64,000 nucleotides of DNA from Shouchella patagoniensis (GCF_002019705.1 NZ_KV917377.1:2044565-2108564); one strand, 5' to 3'; counted from the stretch's first letter, positions 35,882 through 45,316 are shown. Translations and numbers: made by a program. The notes: generated by a model not told the origin, from the sequence alone.

Positions 35882-37549
35882 ATGAGACAAGTCATTGCAA
35901 AAAACTGGGGGCGCCTCTGGCAGCAATCCGAACGGACTAAAGACCTTCTAAACGTATTCTCGTATGCAAATAAAGGATCAAGTGCACTAAAGAAAGAAGC
36001 AACACAGCATGAACAAGAAAAAAAGCAAAAAAAAGCACCTGAATCAAGTAATAAAAAGCCGTATTCTCGCGCGCAACTGATCGGCCTAATTCTTGGTCCT
36101 CTACTCTTTTTATTAACCATCTTGTTTTTTAATCCTGAAGGTCTCACTGTTGATGGCCGCAATGTATTAGCCGTTACGCTTTGGATTGCAACGTGGTGGA
36201 TGACCGAGGCGATTCCAATTCCAGCAACTTCACTGATGCCATTAATCTTATTACCACTCTCTGGTGCAATGGAAGGCTCAGCCGTTGCTTCATCCTATGG
36301 AAATGATATTATTTTCTTATTTTTAGGCGGTTTCTTTATTGCAACAGCAATGGAGAAATGGAATTTGCATAAACGAATTGCTTTGTTCATTATTTCCATC
36401 ATCGGGACAAGCACCCAGCGGATTTTACTCGGTTTTATGGCAGCAACAGGCTTTTTATCGATGTGGGTCTCCAATACTGCTGCAGTAATGATGATGATCC
36501 CTATGGCACTTGCCATTACCGCCCAAGTTGCGGAAACAATGAAAGGTGAAAAAAACGAACATGAATTGCCTAAATTCGAGAAATCCCTTTTGTTTGGAGT
36601 CGGTTACGCAGGAACAATCGGCGGACTAGGTACATTAATTGGGACGCCGCCAAACATTATCCTTGCTGCCCAATTAGATGAAATTTTTGGCATATCACTT
36701 GGGTTTGGCACATGGATGTTATTCGCCGCACCAGTTGTTCTTATCTTATTACTATTTACATGGTTTTTTCTTGGTTCTGTTTCATTTAAAACGAGCATTA
36801 AAACATTACCAGGTGGAAAAGAGCTTATTCATAACGAACGTAAGAAATTAGGAGCCATTACATTTGAAGAAGGCATGGTAGCAGCGGTATTTACTTTTGC
36901 CGCATTCATGTGGATTTCTCGCGAATTTTTCTGGGCTGGTGAAGAGGCATTGATTGTGCAATTGCCTGGAATCTCTGATGGAATGATCGCTATTATGGCA
37001 ACGATATTATTGTTCTTAATCCCAGGAAAAGCAGGAGCTCGTATTCTTGACTGGGCTGACTCTAAAGATATTCCCTGGGGCGTTTTGTTGCTATTTGGAG
37101 GAGGCTTAGCGATTGCTGCCGGTTTCCAATCAAGTGGATTATCAAATTGGCTTGGAGATCAACTAACGATTCTTGACGGTTTGCATATGCTCCTTGTTAT
37201 CGCAGGGGCCACACTTCTTATTATGATGTTAACTGAAATTACATCAAATACGGCAACCGCAACAATGATTTTACCTGTATTAGCGGCTCTTGCTGTGGCC
37301 ATTAACATTCATCCACTCGCAATCATGATTCCATGTGCGATGGCTGCCAACTGTGCCTTTATGTTACCAGTCGGCACACCACCAAACGCAATCATTTTTG
37401 GTACAGGCAAATTAAAAATCATTGAAATGGTGCGGACAGGATTCTGGATTAATGTATTTTCCACCGTTCTTATCGTACTTGCTGTTTATTTCCTCGTACC
37501 AATTATTTTTGGAATTGACTTGGGAATCTTTCCAGAGTCATTACGTTAA
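35882..37549 (+). CDS. SLC13/DASS sodium-dicarboxylate symporter
   Basis: Sodium-coupled dicarboxylate importer of 555 aa, similar to SdcS-type proteins. Two SNT-type motifs of the family are visible: SNTAAVMMMIPMA (about 198-210) and EITSNTATATMILPV (about 454-468). PPN loops also occur (GTPPNIILA and GTPPNAIIF). A Lys-rich hydrophilic N-terminal extension of about 60 residues precedes the first helix and is longer than usual. The upstream two-component pair probably induces it. GAAGGGGG precedes the ATG. Confidence 0.9.
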   Translation: MRQVIAKNWGRLWQQSERTKDLLNVFSYANKGSSALKKEATQHEQEKKQKKAPESSNKKPYSRAQLIGLILGPLLFLLTILFFNPEGLTVDGRNVLAVTLWIATWWMTEAIPIPATSLMPLILLPLSGAMEGSAVASSYGNDIIFLFLGGFFIATAMEKWNLHKRIALFIISIIGTSTQRILLGFMAATGFLSMWVSNTAAVMMMIPMALAITAQVAETMKGEKNEHELPKFEKSLLFGVGYAGTIGGLGTLIGTPPNIILAAQLDEIFGISLGFGTWMLFAAPVVLILLLFTWFFLGSVSFKTSIKTLPGGKELIHNERKKLGAITFEEGMVAAVFTFAAFMWISREFFWAGEEALIVQLPGISDGMIAIMATILLFLIPGKAGARILDWADSKDIPWGVLLLFGGGLAIAAGFQSSGLSNWLGDQLTILDGLHMLLVIAGATLLIMMLTEITSNTATATMILPVLAALAVAINIHPLAIMIPCAMAANCAFMLPVGTPPNAIIFGTGKLKIIEMVRTGFWINVFSTVLIVLAVYFLVPIIFGIDLGIFPESLR

Positions 37550-37570
37550 TTCATCATTAATAAAACTGGA

Positions 37571-37612
37571 AAAAAACGAGAAGGCATACATTGTCTCTTC
37601 TCGTTTTTTTCG
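37571..37612 (+). terminator. Terminator of the dicarboxylate transporter gene
   Basis: Thirteen-bp perfect stem AAAAAACGAGAAG/CTTCTCGTTTTTT with a 13-nt loop and T tract, 21 nt after the stop codon. Confidence 0.9.
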
Positions 37613-37768
37613 TTTCTGCTGCAATTCCTCTCTACATGCACGCAAATCTCTGAATAGAGACCAGACAAAAACAGAAGGTGAGCATCGTTTTGAATTGCAG
37701 GGATTAGGATAACAATGAGAGACACATGAGGTTAGACTTAGGGGCGACCTTAAAGGTTCATTTACTCT

Positions 37769-38170
37769 CTATGTGATTTTAGTTAGCCATGCATAAAAAT
37801 GTGTCGCTTCCTCATCCATGACAAAGCGTTTTCCATACTGTTTCGTTTTCTGGAGTAACCAAGTGAGATTGATTTCTTCATCGGAGTGAAGAATAGACGT
37901 AAGCGCCAACACCGTGCTTTCCGGCTTTTGTACATACCAAAGCAATTGGGGATACGCAGTAAAGGCGTGCACATACCACCGGTTAATGGCTGGATCAAGA
38001 TATTCGTCGCCAGGTTCCGCCTGACTATCAATGAACTTGAACTTTAACATCCCAAAGCCTCCACTTGGTGCAGCTTCTGCTTCTCTCGTAAATGCTGACA
38101 ACTCACAAAAGTCTAAGTTCAACGTCTGCTCATAGGATACGTTCATTAAATAATGGGTGACTTGTTCCAT
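37769..38170 (-). CDS. Hypothetical protein, 133 aa
   Basis: A soluble acidic protein with no motif I recognise. It contains EAAPSGGFGMLKFKFIDSQ in the middle and a Trp/Tyr-rich second half (NRWYVHAF, QLLWYVQKP, LTWLLQK). GGGGGAAACC before ATG 38170 is a good ribosome-binding site. Monocistronic between two intergenic stretches, and convergent with the dicarboxylate transporter gene. Confidence 0.6.
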   Translation of the reverse strand: MEQVTHYLMNVSYEQTLNLDFCELSAFTREAEAAPSGGFGMLKFKFIDSQAEPGDEYLDPAINRWYVHAFTAYPQLLWYVQKPESTVLALTSILHSDEEINLTWLLQKTKQYGKRFVMDEEATHFYAWLTKIT

Positions 38171-38446
38171 CTTCGGTTTCCCCCTAAGTAAATATAGTCC
38201 ATTACTCTTACTTATTCCCCATATTTTAACGTGATCCTCTTTTAATTTGGGATATAACGATTCATTTGAATCACGCTTAAAGGATGGGTTTAACAGATCC
38301 TAATAGCCAGCCCTAATTGCAACTCCATATGATTATCCTATACATGTGATCGATTAAATACTTTTTATATATGACAGAGAAATAGCCTTGTAAACCGTTT
38401 GGGAAATATATACGATATAGGCATAAGGGATTTATTAGGAGGAAGT
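38171..38446. other. Intergenic stretch with a plus-strand promoter
   Basis: TTGTAA (38388-38393) and TACGAT (38411-38416), 17 nt apart, form a plausible SigA promoter pointing to the 23-codon frame at 38447. The rest shows no gene. Confidence 0.45.
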
Positions 38447-38518
38447 ATGACAGAAAAAGAGGAACACGCGCTTGTACAGTTAACAAATGACTTCGAACAA
38501 AAACTACTATACGTATAA
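38447..38518 (+). CDS. Candidate 23-aa small protein
   Basis: ATG 38447 lies directly after AGGAGGAAGT and about 24 nt after the predicted transcription start of the promoter at 38388-38416. It encodes a charged 23-residue peptide (MTEKEEHALVQLTNDFEQKL, then LYV) ending in TAA. The promoter and ribosome-binding site are better than chance. It may also be the surviving 5' end of a larger gene lost by deletion. No terminator follows before the convergent gene. Confidence 0.35.
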   Translation: MTEKEEHALVQLTNDFEQKLLYV

Positions 38519-38563
38519 CCAATTAACAGCTAAACATTTACAATTTATATCTAGCCTCATCAC

Positions 38564-39442
38564 TTAAAGAAAACCTTGTACACCTTTCCAGTAAACCATG
38601 TCTTTTGTAATCAAATAGACATTCTCACCACGCATATAGATCGTGCCTTTGATACGCTTGCCCTTCCCATTTATGAAGTCAACCGACCCTTTTGGTTTAA
38701 GGGTACGATTTCTTACCTCATACTGCATGACTGAATGGGTATCTACGACCGCAAGAATAGTGTTCCCTACAAGAACAAATTGGTCAATCGTATCTTTCCC
38801 TTTTACATTGTAAGATGCTACTTCTGCATAATTGGATAAATGGATGAACCGAAAGGAATCATAATAATAAAAATAAACGTTGGCTGCGTTCTCGACATTC
38901 AACGCATAACAATCAGCGACTTCGTATCCACTTGCACTCCATAGCTTTTCTCCCAACCGATTAAAAGCAAGTAAGCCATCACTGCCTAGTGGTGTCTCAT
39001 CCCATCCAAAGTTTCCAAACACACCCTCATCAAAATAACCAACCTAAATCGTATCTGATTCATCAATTTGAACCTTGGCAATTCCATCTCCCAACGTAAA
39101 TTGATTTAATAACGTACCATCAATAGAATAATGTCTTGCATTTTTCTCTATATACGCCCCATCTTTTACACACCTTCCCTGGACAATAAGGATGGTTCCA
39201 TCAGAAAAGAGGTCAACATGACTTGGTATAAGGGGCAGACTCTTTAATTCAACGCACAGGACATCTTGATCGGCTTGCAACACTCGAATTTTCCAATCCC
39301 TCTTGCTAACAGGTCGTTCAAAATAATCGATCTCCTGAGCATTGGTTTCTATTAAAGCTAAAGATCCATCGCTTGTTATCTGTCCATCAATCAAAAATCC
39401 TTCTATTCCATGCGCTCGCTCTTGATCAAATTGAATTGCCAT
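38564..39442 (-). pseudogene. Hypothetical protein gene interrupted by one in-frame TAG
   Basis: Two open segments in one frame are separated by a single TAG (39044-39046, codon 133). The joined product of 292 residues reads ...QIDESDTI-[stop]-VGYFDEGVFGNFGW... without loss of character, and TGG (Trp) to TAG is the likely change. The repeated beta-strand style (DGSLALIE, SDGTILIVQG, SASGYEVADCYAL, GENVYLITKD) suggests a beta-propeller-like protein. ATG 39442 is preceded by GAGGGGGG. It is either a fresh pseudogene, a read-through gene or a sequencing artefact. Family not identified. Confidence 0.7.
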
Positions 39443-39483
39443 TTTCTTTCCCCCCTCTTCCTTTCTCCTCTCTTGCTTAGTAC

Positions 39484-40038
39484 TCATTTACTCTGTTTAT
39501 GAAAATCCTGTTCCAACACACTATACAACAACGAATCTCTCCAACCATCTTTCAGTTTTAAAACTTCCCTCATTCTTCCCTCTTGTTTCATCCCTATTTT
39601 TTCTAATACTTTCGCGGAACCAATATTGCGCGGATCACACGTCGCATAAATGCGGTGTAGATCAAATGTCTGAAAACCAAATGTAAGCAAGAGGTGGGCC
39701 ACGTCTGTCCCAATGCCTTGATTCCAATAATCAGGATGTAGAATATAAGAAATTTCTCCATTTGATGTATCTCTTAGGTTGATTTCCCCAGCTCCGATAA
39801 GCAATCCAGTTTGTTTTAGTCGGACCGCAAGTACATACCGCGTTCTAGGTTGATGCAACTCATCATCAATGATCTTCTCAACAAACGCTTTCGTTTGTTC
39901 TTCTGTATTTGGTCCCCACGTTTGATAGGTGCTTACTTCCTTGCGCGAAGAATAAGCATGGATGGCTTTCCAATCATTTCTTTTAATCTCATTTAATAAG
40001 AGCCGTCCATTTGAAAGGCGTATATCCGGTTGTGCCAC
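39484..40038 (-). CDS. GNAT-family N-acetyltransferase (RimJ/RimL type)
   Basis: A 184-aa acetyl-CoA-dependent acetyltransferase. Acetyl-CoA loop near LHPDYWNQGIGTDVAHLLL (about 105-123); the family motif LHRIYATCDPRNIGSAKVLE (about 132-151) is followed by KIGMKQEGRMRE. Start is GTG 40038 with AAAGGAGCTGGAG upstream. Likely substrates are protein N-termini or small amines; none can be chosen. It precedes the amber-interrupted gene by 41 bp in the same direction and may share a transcript with it. Confidence 0.85.
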   Translation of the reverse strand: MAQPDIRLSNGRLLLNEIKRNDWKAIHAYSSRKEVSTYQTWGPNTEEQTKAFVEKIIDDELHQPRTRYVLAVRLKQTGLLIGAGEINLRDTSNGEISYILHPDYWNQGIGTDVAHLLLTFGFQTFDLHRIYATCDPRNIGSAKVLEKIGMKQEGRMREVLKLKDGWRDSLLYSVLEQDFHKQSK

Positions 40039-40231
40039 TTCTCCAGCTCCTTTCTCCCCTTATTCATTGTAGTCGTCTCTGCAGTGAACCTATTGCCTTA
40101 TAGATTCAAGCCCGATAGAGTGGTGTTTATGTTAAGTATACTGGATTGTTTTTCAAGTGGGAATGATTAACGTATGGTTACGCATGGTAGAGGGGAATGA
40201 AGCAACGTTCGATTGTGGGCTTTTATCGGGG

Positions 40232-40264
40232 AAGGTTTCTCTGATATACGGATCGAGAAACCTT
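40232..40264. terminator. Stem-loop downstream of the MdaB-like gene
   Basis: Perfect 10-bp stem AAGGTTTCTC/GAGAAACCTT with a 13-nt loop, 37 nt beyond the MdaB-like stop codon. The T tract is weak on the minus strand. Confidence 0.55.
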
Positions 40265-40301
40265 TTAGCTGTCCATTCTTTGTTCGCTCCTATCCAACAG
40301 G

Positions 40302-40853
40302 TTACATAAAATGCTTCGTAAAGTGCGCATGAAATTGGTCTGCACACTCCGTTAATGACAGGGGTTTCATTGCGGAGTAAATCGAAAAGGTCGGTTGTCT
40401 CCTCATTCCACAGTATTCAAATGCTTTATGGACTGGAAACAACACATCATCTTCAGAATAACCTTCTAAGAAACCAGCTTGCCTTCCATTAAAAGCGGTT
40501 TCGTTTGCTCCCCACGAAACAGAAAGCATGTAGTCTTTTTCTGTAAGGAGGCCTCCACGCCCAAACTCATTTGATTTCGTAAAAAAGACATTCGGAACAA
40601 AGACATCATCTACATACTTTTTCAAAATACCCGGTAGACTAAACCAATAGATTGGCGTTTGTACAATTACCAAGTCTGCCCACTGGAATTTTTTTATTTC
40701 CTCCTCAGTCTCGTATCCATCAATAACCTTCGTTTCTTTCACCTCAAACTTAGCTATACTTACTTCTTTTATCAAGTTGGTCATAAAAGTTGTTAAGTGC
40801 CCAGGCGCCCGTTCAAAGTGATCATGTCCATTGATAAGCAAAAGGTTTTTCAT
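40302..40853 (-). CDS. MdaB/KefF-like NAD(P)H quinone reductase
   Basis: Flavodoxin-fold oxidoreductase of 183 aa. NLLLINGHDHFERAPG at the N-terminus forms the FAD phosphate loop. VIVQTPIYWFSLPGILKKY (about 68-86) is the conserved core of MdaB-type enzymes, and SWGANETAF is a later flavin contact. ATG 40853 has GGAG upstream; the frame opens earlier with a GTG at 40883 lacking such a site. It is divergent from a LysR gene, which probably controls it in response to electrophiles or oxidants (inference). Confidence 0.85.
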   Translation of the reverse strand: MKNLLLINGHDHFERAPGHLTTFMTNLIKEVSIAKFEVKETKVIDGYETEEEIKKFQWADLVIVQTPIYWFSLPGILKKYVDDVFVPNVFFTKSNEFGRGGLLTEKDYMLSVSWGANETAFNGRQAGFLEGYSEDDVLFPVHKAFEYCGMRRQPTFSIYSAMKPLSLTECADQFHAHFTKHFM

Positions 40854-40975
40854 TATATCGTCTCCTCTCTTGTTGTCTTTCACCTAAATTAAGCTTAAAC
40901 TAGAACGATCAATCATAAAAGATGATAATTCTGATGATTATGATCACTAAAACCGATTTAGAGGAGGAAACAATA

Positions 40976-41884
40976 TTGGATCTTAAGCACTTACAAACAT
41001 TCCTAGTGGCAAGTGAAACACTAAACTTCACTCAAACAGCAAGCACACTACAATATGCACAATCAAGTGTATCCGCTCATATTCAATCATTGGAACAATC
41101 GTTAGATACCCAACTGTTCGAACGACTCGGGAAACGACTTGTCTTAACTCACGCCGGAAAACAATTAAAAGGATACGCGGAACAAATTATCCATTTAACA
41201 GCAGAGGCACAAACGAACATTCAAGCAGACAAGAAAATCGGCACAATCACAATCGGGGCACAAGAAAGCCAATGTACGTATCGTTTACCTGCTCTCCTTA
41301 AATCATTTAAAGACCAAGCCCCCTTTGTACATTTAATTTTCAAACCTGCTCACTCGGATGAAAGGGCAACGGAATCACTCCTGAACGGAGAAGTAGACCT
41401 GGCTTTCATTATGGATGTCAATAAACCAAATCCATATATAAAAACCAAGTCGTTGTTACATGAAAAATTACTACTCGTTGCCGCCCCTTCACATCCACTG
41501 CGGTCCAGATCAGTCGTTTTACCTGAAGATTTAAGGGAAGAAACGATATTGTTTACTGAAAAAGGTTGTTCTTACCGCACGATGTTTGAACAAACGTTAA
41601 ACGACTATCATATTTCTCCAAAAAACACACTGGAGTTCATTAGTATAGAAGCAATCAAAAAATGCGTCATCGCTACTATTGGTATCGCTCTTTTACCAGA
41701 AATGACTGTTGCACAGGAACTAGAAACAGGTTCATTAATTAAACTGAACTGGTCTGTCCAAATGCCGACATTAACAACGCAGATGGCCATACATAAAAAC
41801 AAAACGCTCACCCCGCAATTAAACGAGTTTATTCAGTTAACAGAGAAGCATTTTAGTCATTCTTATTTACCTAATAGAGAATAA
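40976..41884 (+). CDS. LysR-family transcriptional regulator
   Basis: A 302-aa regulator with an N-terminal HTH (residues 1-60: LKHLQTFLVASETLNFTQTA, then SSVSAHIQSLE) and a C-terminal periplasmic-binding-protein-like effector domain (about 90-290). The start is TTG 40976 after GAGGAGG; an ATG further upstream (40922) lacks a ribosome-binding site. It is divergent from the MdaB-like quinone reductase gene across about 120 bp, the standard arrangement for a LysR activator and its target. The inducer is unknown. Confidence 0.88.
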   Translation: MDLKHLQTFLVASETLNFTQTASTLQYAQSSVSAHIQSLEQSLDTQLFERLGKRLVLTHAGKQLKGYAEQIIHLTAEAQTNIQADKKIGTITIGAQESQCTYRLPALLKSFKDQAPFVHLIFKPAHSDERATESLLNGEVDLAFIMDVNKPNPYIKTKSLLHEKLLLVAAPSHPLRSRSVVLPEDLREETILFTEKGCSYRTMFEQTLNDYHISPKNTLEFISIEAIKKCVIATIGIALLPEMTVAQELETGSLIKLNWSVQMPTLTTQMAIHKNKTLTPQLNEFIQLTEKHFSHSYLPNRE

Positions 41885-42066
41885 GGGAATCCATACAAAA
41901 GAGAAATGATGGTCTCCTCCCTTTTGGCAATTTGCACAATGCCATGCCTTAATTGAAAGCAGCAAAAAACAGAAGCAATCTCTTATTTTAACGGTTTATA
42001 CCAAACTCCTGACAAGCGCCAAAATTTGCTCATCTGCGTCGACATCTTTGGGTGCACATATGCGAA

Positions 42067-42954
42067 TCAATCGATCAGTTCGTTTACTATTTCTTCAGTA
42101 GCCTTTGCAATCAATTCATCATTGGTCTCTGCGCCTTCTTCATCTCGGCTCGATAGAACAGCCAACACAATAGGCGCACGATCTGGAGGCCAAATAATGC
42201 CAATGTCATTTCGTGTCCCATATGCAGCCGATCCCGTTTTGTCCCCGACTACCCAGCCATCTGGAACCCCAGCACGAATGAGAGCATCTCCTGTTGTATT
42301 GCCTTTTAGCCATTCAACCAACAAGGAACGTTGCTCTTCTTCAAGAACATCTTCAAGCGCAAATGCTCGCAAGCTCTCAGTTAATGCTTTTGCTGTGCTC
42401 GTATCCTGTGTTTCACCGGGCTTCACATCGTTAAGTTTTGTTTCGATGTTTTCTGGTTCCGTTACATCATCTCCAATCGCACGTAAGGAAGCCTTAAACT
42501 CTTTTGGTCCACCAATTTCATTAAAAATTAAGTTAGCGGCTGTATTGTCGCTGAAGCGAATGGAAGCGTCGCTTATTTCTCTTAACGTCATGCCTGTCTC
42601 CACATTGTCCTCAGTGATCGGGCTATAGTCAACCAAATCATCGGCTGTGAAATGAATTTTTTTATCCAAATCCTCTATTGATGTTTGTTGCAATAACGCG
42701 CCTACTGCCAATGCTTTATGAGTCGAAGCGTAAGCAAACCGTTCATCTGACTGATAGGCGATCGTTTGTCCGCTTCCCGTATCCACCGCGTACAAACCAA
42801 GCCTAGCGTCGTACTCTTCTTCCAGCCCATATAAACGCTCATCCAACGTTTCTTCACCTTGTTGTGCGTCTGAAGGAACAGAGTCTTTCTCATCAGTACA
42901 GCCCCCGACAAATAAAACACTCGCAGCCATTGCTCCTAGTAATTGTTTTTTCAT
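42067..42954 (-). CDS. bla: Class A beta-lactamase (lipoprotein form)
   Basis: Serine beta-lactamase of 295 aa that hydrolyses penicillins and probably some cephalosporins. Motifs: STHK (active Ser 77, Lys 80), SDN (135-137), ETKLN supplying the general-base Glu 171 and Asn 175, and KTGS (239-242). The signal ends at VGGC, so the enzyme is lipid-anchored and may also be released by proteolysis. AGAAGGG precedes the ATG. Divergent from blaR1-blaI, with two BlaI operators between them. It resembles the chromosomal BCL-type enzyme of B. clausii (from memory). Confidence 0.95.
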   Translation of the reverse strand: MKKQLLGAMAASVLFVGGCTDEKDSVPSDAQQGEETLDERLYGLEEEYDARLGLYAVDTGSGQTIAYQSDERFAYASTHKALAVGALLQQTSIEDLDKKIHFTADDLVDYSPITEDNVETGMTLREISDASIRFSDNTAANLIFNEIGGPKEFKASLRAIGDDVTEPENIETKLNDVKPGETQDTSTAKALTESLRAFALEDVLEEEQRSLLVEWLKGNTTGDALIRAGVPDGWVVGDKTGSAAYGTRNDIGIIWPPDRAPIVLAVLSSRDEEGAETNDELIAKATEEIVNELID

Positions 42955-42980
42955 TTACAAACCCTTCTTTCGTTTTTTGG

Positions 42981-43048
42981 ATTACAACTGTAATCAATAT
43001 TACAAATGTAATCTCGTTATGTCAATTTATTTTTAGAAGTGCTATGAT
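42981..43048. promoter_or_regulatory. Divergent bla/blaR1 promoter with two BlaI operators
   Basis: Two dyads, ATTACAACTGTAAT (42981-42994) and ATTACAAATGTAAT (42999-43012), contain the BlaI/MecI core TACAnnTGTA, with centres 18 bp apart. The bla promoter on the minus strand is TTGACA (43025-43020), 17 nt, TAATAT (43002-42997). The second dyad covers its spacer and -10. On the plus strand TATGAT (43043-43048) is the probable blaR1 -10. BlaI dimers would therefore repress bla directly. Confidence 0.88.
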
Positions 43049-43094
43049 AAAGGAAATGGAATGAACAACTGCAATAAGATGAGGAGAATATCAA

Positions 43095-44879
43095 ATGGTC
43101 TTTTCCCAAATAGCGTTATCGCTAGTTTTATCAACCGTAACAATTGGAATCGTTTTTTTCATACGCAACGTGTTTCAAAAACACTTGTCTTTAAAATGGC
43201 GTTATCGCATGTGGTATTTAGTATTGGCCGCCTTAACGCTGCCTTTTCTGCCTATTAAACAGGTTCAAGGGCTATCTTCTTTTTTTTCACAAGCAGTTCA
43301 CTCGCAAGACTCGGGCAGCGAGTCAGCAGCTCTACAACAAGGGACGACGACAACCACCGATTGGATGGCGGACTTTGGCGCTTCTGTTAGCCAAGCGGAC
43401 TACACATGGATTCAATCAGGCTTTCTGCTTGCCTGGGTTATAGGAATGGCTTGGTTTACGTGGGTTACGATCCACTCTGCTTATCGCTTAAACCGTTTAA
43501 TATGCCTGTCAACCTCTGTTGAAAACAAAGCAGTTCTCACACAATATGAGTGGTGTTTAGAGCAGGTTCAACTTAAATCAAAGCCGATTCTATTAGAGTC
43601 TTCATTGATTAAGTCGCCATTAACATATGGCTTGTTCCACACATACCTTGTTGTCCCGCACCAAATGGACAAACAACTGAATGACACAGATATTAAGCAT
43701 ATTTTGCTACATGAATTGCACCATGTGAAACACCATCACCCAAAAACAAATTACCTTTTTGTTCTCTTTCAAATCATTTATTGGTTCCACCCTTTTGTGT
43801 GGAAGGCTTTTAGTGAAATGAGACTGGACCGCGAGTTGAGCTGTGATGCAGGTGTCCTTGATTCATTAGGTGCAAGAAGCAGTAAAGCATACGGGCTGAC
43901 GATTCTCCGGTTTATCGAAAAAAAGAATAACCATGCATCGTTTTCTGGATTGATTAATGGATTTGGTGGCGCCAAAAAACAAATCAAAAAACGCATTGAA
44001 CATATTGTTTCGTTTCAAACAGATACAACAGCAAGAGGCATTAAAAGCGCGTTGCTGTTTAGTGCGATCGGCATTTTTGTCGTTAGCCAAATTCCTTTTT
44101 TAGCAGCAGTAGCGGCAACAGAGAACGACTATGTGTTCTCTGGAAATCATGTTGTTTCTGAAGAACTAGGCACTTATTTCGATGGCAAAACAGCCAGCTT
44201 TGTCCTTTATAGCCAGAATAAAGACCAGTACGAGATTTACAACAAAGAGCAGAGCACAAAGCGTGTTTCACCCAATTCAACTTATAAAATCTACAGTGCT
44301 TTAATTGGATTGGAAACAAATGCAATTCAACCTGAGCAGACCGCGATGACGTGGGATGGCACCTATTATGAATATGACGAATGGAATCAAGATCAAACCC
44401 TTGAGACCGCAATGGGCCATTCAGTTAATTGGTATTTCCAAGAGATCGATCAACATGTTCAACAAGAAGCGATCCAGTCATACGTAAACCAACTAAACTA
44501 CGGCAACCGAAACGTAGCTAGCACAGAAAATCCCTTTTGGCTTGAATCGTCATTAACGATATCGCCGATTGAACAAGTGGAACTGTTAAATGCTGTATTT
44601 ACGAACGAACAGTTCTTTCATACCGAAGCAATTGACACGGTAAAAAACGCGATGAAAGTCGCCGAACAACCCGACCGTACTTTATACGGCAAAACAGGCA
44701 CAGGCATCATTAACAATGAAGCAGTGAACGGCTGGTTTATCGGTTTTGTCGAGACGTCAGAAGACACTTGGTTTTTCGCAACGAATATCCAAGAAGATGA
44801 AGAGGCATGGGGAAGCGAAGCTGCTCAAGCAACCTATGCCATTTTAGAAGACAAAGGCATATACAAAGGAGGCAACTAG
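43095..44879 (+). CDS. blaR1: BlaR1-type beta-lactam sensor/signal transducer
   Basis: Membrane sensor of 594 aa. The N-terminal half has four hydrophobic segments (about 5-23, 38-54, 106-125, 315-335) around an M56 zinc metalloprotease with HELHH at 206-210 and a downstream Glu in DRELSCDAG. The C-terminal extracellular penicillin-binding sensor domain (about 350-594) has the acylated Ser in STYK (395-398) and KTGTG near 535. Beta-lactam acylation activates the protease and leads to loss of BlaI. GAGGAG precedes the ATG; blaI follows 2 bp later. Confidence 0.93.
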   Translation: MVFSQIALSLVLSTVTIGIVFFIRNVFQKHLSLKWRYRMWYLVLAALTLPFLPIKQVQGLSSFFSQAVHSQDSGSESAALQQGTTTTTDWMADFGASVSQADYTWIQSGFLLAWVIGMAWFTWVTIHSAYRLNRLICLSTSVENKAVLTQYEWCLEQVQLKSKPILLESSLIKSPLTYGLFHTYLVVPHQMDKQLNDTDIKHILLHELHHVKHHHPKTNYLFVLFQIIYWFHPFVWKAFSEMRLDRELSCDAGVLDSLGARSSKAYGLTILRFIEKKNNHASFSGLINGFGGAKKQIKKRIEHIVSFQTDTTARGIKSALLFSAIGIFVVSQIPFLAAVAATENDYVFSGNHVVSEELGTYFDGKTASFVLYSQNKDQYEIYNKEQSTKRVSPNSTYKIYSALIGLETNAIQPEQTAMTWDGTYYEYDEWNQDQTLETAMGHSVNWYFQEIDQHVQQEAIQSYVNQLNYGNRNVASTENPFWLESSLTISPIEQVELLNAVFTNEQFFHTEAIDTVKNAMKVAEQPDRTLYGKTGTGIINNEAVNGWFIGFVETSEDTWFFATNIQEDEEAWGSEAAQATYAILEDKGIYKGGN

Positions 44880-44881
44880 GG

Positions 44882-45262
44882 ATGACAAACAACATGCCAA
44901 GCATCACGGAAGCAGAATGGGAAGTGATGAAAACCCTTTGGAACCACGCTCCCCAAACGGCTAGCCAAATCATTGCTGCCTTTGACCAACAAGCGGACTG
45001 GAAGCCGAAAACGATTCGCACTCTCCTTGACCGCTTAACGAAAAAAAAAGTTGTCAAAGCAAACAAAGAAGAACGGGTTTATACGTTCAGTCCCCTATTT
45101 ACAGAAGAAGAATGTCGCCGAGCGGAAACGCAATCCTTCATCGACCGTATTTACGGTGGAACAACCAAATCAATGCTCGTGCAATTCATTGAAGAAGAAG
45201 AATCGTTATCAAAAGAAGATTTACAGGAACTCAGGTCCCTGTTGGATGAGAAGCTTGATTAA
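44882..45262 (+). CDS. blaI: BlaI/MecI-family repressor
   Basis: Winged-helix repressor of 126 aa. HTH at about residues 8-70 (ITEAEWEVMKTLWNHAPQTA, with KPKTIRTLLDRLTKK as recognition region), dimerisation helices in the C-terminal third (about 80-125). ATG 44882 is 2 bp after the blaR1 stop and AAAGGAGG lies in the end of blaR1, so the genes are coupled. It would bind the two TACAnnTGTA dyads at 42981-43012. In the family the BlaR1 protease pathway inactivates it at a site near residue 100. Confidence 0.93.
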   Translation: MTNNMPSITEAEWEVMKTLWNHAPQTASQIIAAFDQQADWKPKTIRTLLDRLTKKKVVKANKEERVYTFSPLFTEEECRRAETQSFIDRIYGGTTKSMLVQFIEEEESLSKEDLQELRSLLDEKLD

Positions 45263-45266
45263 ATCG

Positions 45267-45304
45267 AAAGAAAGCCCGCTACACTAAAGTAGCGGGCTTT
45301 CTTT
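45267..45304. terminator. Bidirectional terminator after blaI
   Basis: Perfect 16-bp stem AAAGAAAGCCCGCTAC/GTAGCGGGCTTTCTTT with an ACTAAA loop. It lies between convergent blaI and the ABC permease gene. Confidence 0.93.
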
Positions 45305-45316
45305 ACGATGGAACTT

